From Paramecium octaurelia (taxonomy: Eukaryota > Ciliophora > Oligohymenophorea > Peniculida > Parameciidae): a stretch of DNA of 64,000 nucleotides. Numbering within the stretch: position 1 is the stretch's first letter; every line of letters begins with the position of its first letter. Made by a program: the position numbers and the translations under genes. The stretch is from NCBI GenBank assembly GCA_905182995.1, contig CAJJDP010000014.1, positions 256,856-320,855 on the forward strand, read 5' to 3'. Of the stretch, positions 60,568-64,000 are shown piece after piece. The notes below the pieces were generated by a model. It did no database searches and was not told where the DNA came from. It was given only the letters and a program-made list of their open reading frames with translations.

Positions 60568-61133
60568 TCATTTTGGAAACGCACTGAATATTCTTCTGGT
60601 TGGAAGGAAAGGTTTCATAGGAATTAGCTTCTCTCCTGAATCAAAAGCCAATGAGTTCTTTTTGGGTGTTAATGCATTGTCTTTTGGACTATGAGGCACT
60701 AGTTAAATCAAGTTCAGCTTATTCGGTTATGATGAAAATGGCCTCCAAACTTTCTCTTTGACTGATGGAGGACGAGGAAATGGCTCTGTATCGAATGGTG
60801 TAGCACTAATTAAACGAGAATGACTGTAAGTTGGCAGCCATGCACTTTGAATTCTCTCCAAACCTTATTTTTGTGATTTAGGTAAGAGAAAATCGCTTTT
60901 CTAAAAATATTACCCAACTCCTTTGCCTGGTTAAAATGAATAAGGATGTTTAGCTAGACCATCAGTCTATCCAAATAATAGTAAATTGCATTATTTACAA
61001 TTTTTTTTTTGTCTTGTTTAATTTCTGCTATTTTTTATTTCTTAAGTGAAATCATTTCTTGTTTTTTGAATAGCTTCCTCTCTTCAGCTTATTTTTATAG
61101 GATTTCAAATAATTCATTTTATTTTTCCTGCAT
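60568..61133 (-). CDS. Pro/Lys-rich protein with N-terminal coiled coil, 177 aa
   Basis: Two exons with a 32-nt intron (60967-60998). The first 45 residues are a Lys/Glu/Gln coiled coil ('QNELFEILQKQAEERKLFKK'). The rest is Pro-rich with short repeated turns ('PYSFQPGKGVGQYFQKSDF', 'PFDTEPFPRPPSVKEKVWRP', 'PMKPFLPTRRIFSAFPK'), typical of extended microtubule- or axoneme-binding proteins. There is no family I can name with confidence. It converges on the coiled-coil gene at 59734 with 150 bp between their stops. The start ATG is the first in the open frame. Confidence 0.6.
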
Positions 61134-61378
61134 AAATATATGATAAATATTTTAATAATGTTTTTAATTAAAATTTATTTATTTATTTTTGTCGGTTTTT
61201 AGTCTTTATTTTAATATCTATTAATTTCATGTCGTTTAGCTATTTTCAACAGTTGATAATTAGATTGGCTTAGTTTATTACTATGCTAATTAGTTATCTC
61301 AAAAACGATGAGACGATAATTACTTTATTTTTCAAATGTTAATTTGGATTGTATACTAAATTTCATTAATTTATATAA

Positions 61379-62752
<1,374 letters not shown>

Positions 62753-62838
62753 TTATCATATTTAATTTGTAATTTTTATTTGCATAAAATAAATTATTTT
62801 TTTCTATGATTTCTTAATTTACTAAACCAAAAAGAAAA

Positions 62839-64000
62839 ATGGAGCATCCTGATTATGCACCATATCCATTAAGGAGACCAGGCCCAGGTTAGGATGACAG
62901 AAAGAGCGATATCCCATTAGATTATAATTTAAAGGAATTTAATTTTGCAAGCAAAACTTTAACCAAAAAAATTGTTTGGAATGATTTAAGGGCAATAGCA
63001 TTAAGTGATTCGTTGGATAAAGGAGCCATATTTGTGGAAACTAATGAAGGATCGGTGGTTGTGAAAGGGTACCCCAATATTGCTTAAGGATACTTTTTTT
63101 CATAATTAGCAATTGTGTTAGGAATCCCAGTTCCAAATAAGAGAATTGTTAGATGGGACTCAAGTGAATTCAAAGTTCTAACTAAGGAATTATAAAGAGC
63201 AACGTTTATGATAAAATAATTGCATTAAAAAATAACAAATAGACTTGAGAATCCTTATTTAGAGATCTAAGAGTATTTGCCTGGAATAACACTATCTTAT
63301 ATGGGAAAGGCAAGGGCTGGAAAAATATTCAACTTCTATGATCCACAAAGCAGACATCGATTAATCAAAGTTGGATTTCTTATGGGTTTAGATATTTTCA
63401 TAAATAATCCAAGTAGATTCCCTTTAGAGATCTGGAAAAATAGTGGAAATTCAGAACATATGATTGCCAGAACAGAACCTAAATACACTGACACAACAAA
63501 GGATTTGCATGATATTGATAATCTATCTTTTGATTATGAATATATTTATGGGTTGGATAGTTATTCTTTTGAGAGACCACCCAGTTACTATACAAATGTT
63601 GAAGAGTTTTTAAATAAAGTATTTTTAGAAATGAAATCAATCATGCAAGCCTAATTGGATCCTCTTTATGAGACAAAAGATTAGAAGTATTTAAATAAAT
63701 TTATTGTTTTTTCTATTTAGAATTGAATGTTTAAATGAATTCAAATAACTTGTTTACGATCATACACTATACGAAATTAAGGAGATGTCTTTGCTCTAAG
63801 TCCTTCTCGGCATAGTGTTGACTATTGATAACATAGTTGACATGGGACCTGTACGTTTGAGAACTCTCTGGGAATCAGTGACAGTTGAAACCGACTGGAA
63901 TAATGCCTGGATGAAGAATCTATAAGGAATCAATATGGATTTTCTGGAATCTATGATTTCTATCTTTTAAAAGTTTTGTACAATCTATGAGGATGTTGTT
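62839..64000 (+). CDS. actin-fragmin-kinase-like protein, 5' part
   Basis: The gene runs off the right edge. One 34-nt intron (63687-63720) lies in the visible part. The protein starts 'MEHPDYAPYPLRRPGPGQDD' and contains 'VWNDLRAIALSDSLDKGAIF', 'VVVKGYPNIAQGYFFSQLA', 'VLGIPVPNKRIVRWDSSEF', 'QEYLPGITLSYMGKARAG', 'VGFLMGLDIFINNPSRFPL' and 'YIYGLDSY', then helical sequence ('LLGIVLTIDNIVDMGPVRLR'). The 'VKGYPNIAQ.YF.S.LA..LGIPVP' region and 'GLDIFINN.SR.P' (catalytic-loop position) resemble the atypical catalytic domain of Physarum actin-fragmin kinase, which phosphorylates actin. The family call is by recall of motif order, and the C-terminus is missing. Confidence 0.7.

Overview
The window is nuclear DNA of a ciliate that reads TAA and TAG as glutamine and uses only TGA as a stop; it is most likely Paramecium or a close relative. 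The support is direct. Dozens of conserved frames run through TAA/TAG and end at TGA, and nearly every gene needs removal of very short introns (about 17-42 nt, mostly 22-28) that start GTA/GTT and end AG. The sequence is strongly AT-rich. Most tabulated standard-code ORFs are only pieces of these genes, so I rebuilt exons by hand from frame changes and family motifs.

Layout. 1-465 is the 3' end of a BTB protein. 0.5-5.1 kb is sparse: a 67-aa tail-anchored-looking protein and a SANT/Myb protein. 5.1-16.6 kb is dense: an MGC-start acylated peptide, a CMGC kinase, mitochondrial IF-2, a Cys-rich surface-antigen-like protein, an orphan basic protein, an IQ+MORN protein, a long-chain acyl-CoA synthetase and a membrane-linked eIF2-alpha-kinase-like protein whose DFG motif reads VLG.

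16.9-30.8 kb is a repeat island. It holds a 1.37-kb inverted repeat carrying a zinc-finger/TPR gene copy, a 664-bp exact direct repeat around a single N and a GC-rich insert, two copies of a Tc1/mariner (IS630-type) transposase remnant, several orphan ORFs, and a second SANT protein paralogous to the one at 3.5 kb. It contrasts sharply with both flanks and could be a germline-derived or poorly assembled segment.

30.8-64 kb is dense again: BBS4, a B-box/WD-like protein, a 533-aa orphan, an RCC1+IPT protein, two small orphans, an UNC93-like transporter, a kinase with an N-terminal extension, an oxysterol-binding protein (PH+ORD), a kinase remnant, a Q/N-rich tail-anchored protein, a DUF726/TMCO4 hydrolase, a CaaX-ending small protein, an FLVCR-like MFS transporter, a MIR protein, a Bax-inhibitor-1 protein, a CK1 kinase, two coiled-coil proteins, a CDPK with degenerate EF-hands, and a partial actin-fragmin-kinase-like protein running off the right edge.

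Genes alternate strands and several 3' ends lie 20-80 bp apart, so there is no operon logic. Themes are signalling kinases, lipid and sterol handling, membrane-anchored small proteins and cilium-related functions (BBS4, MORN, RCC1). I found no tRNA, rRNA, CRISPR array or telomere repeat, and no convincing new multi-gene system. The most unusual items are listed as findings.
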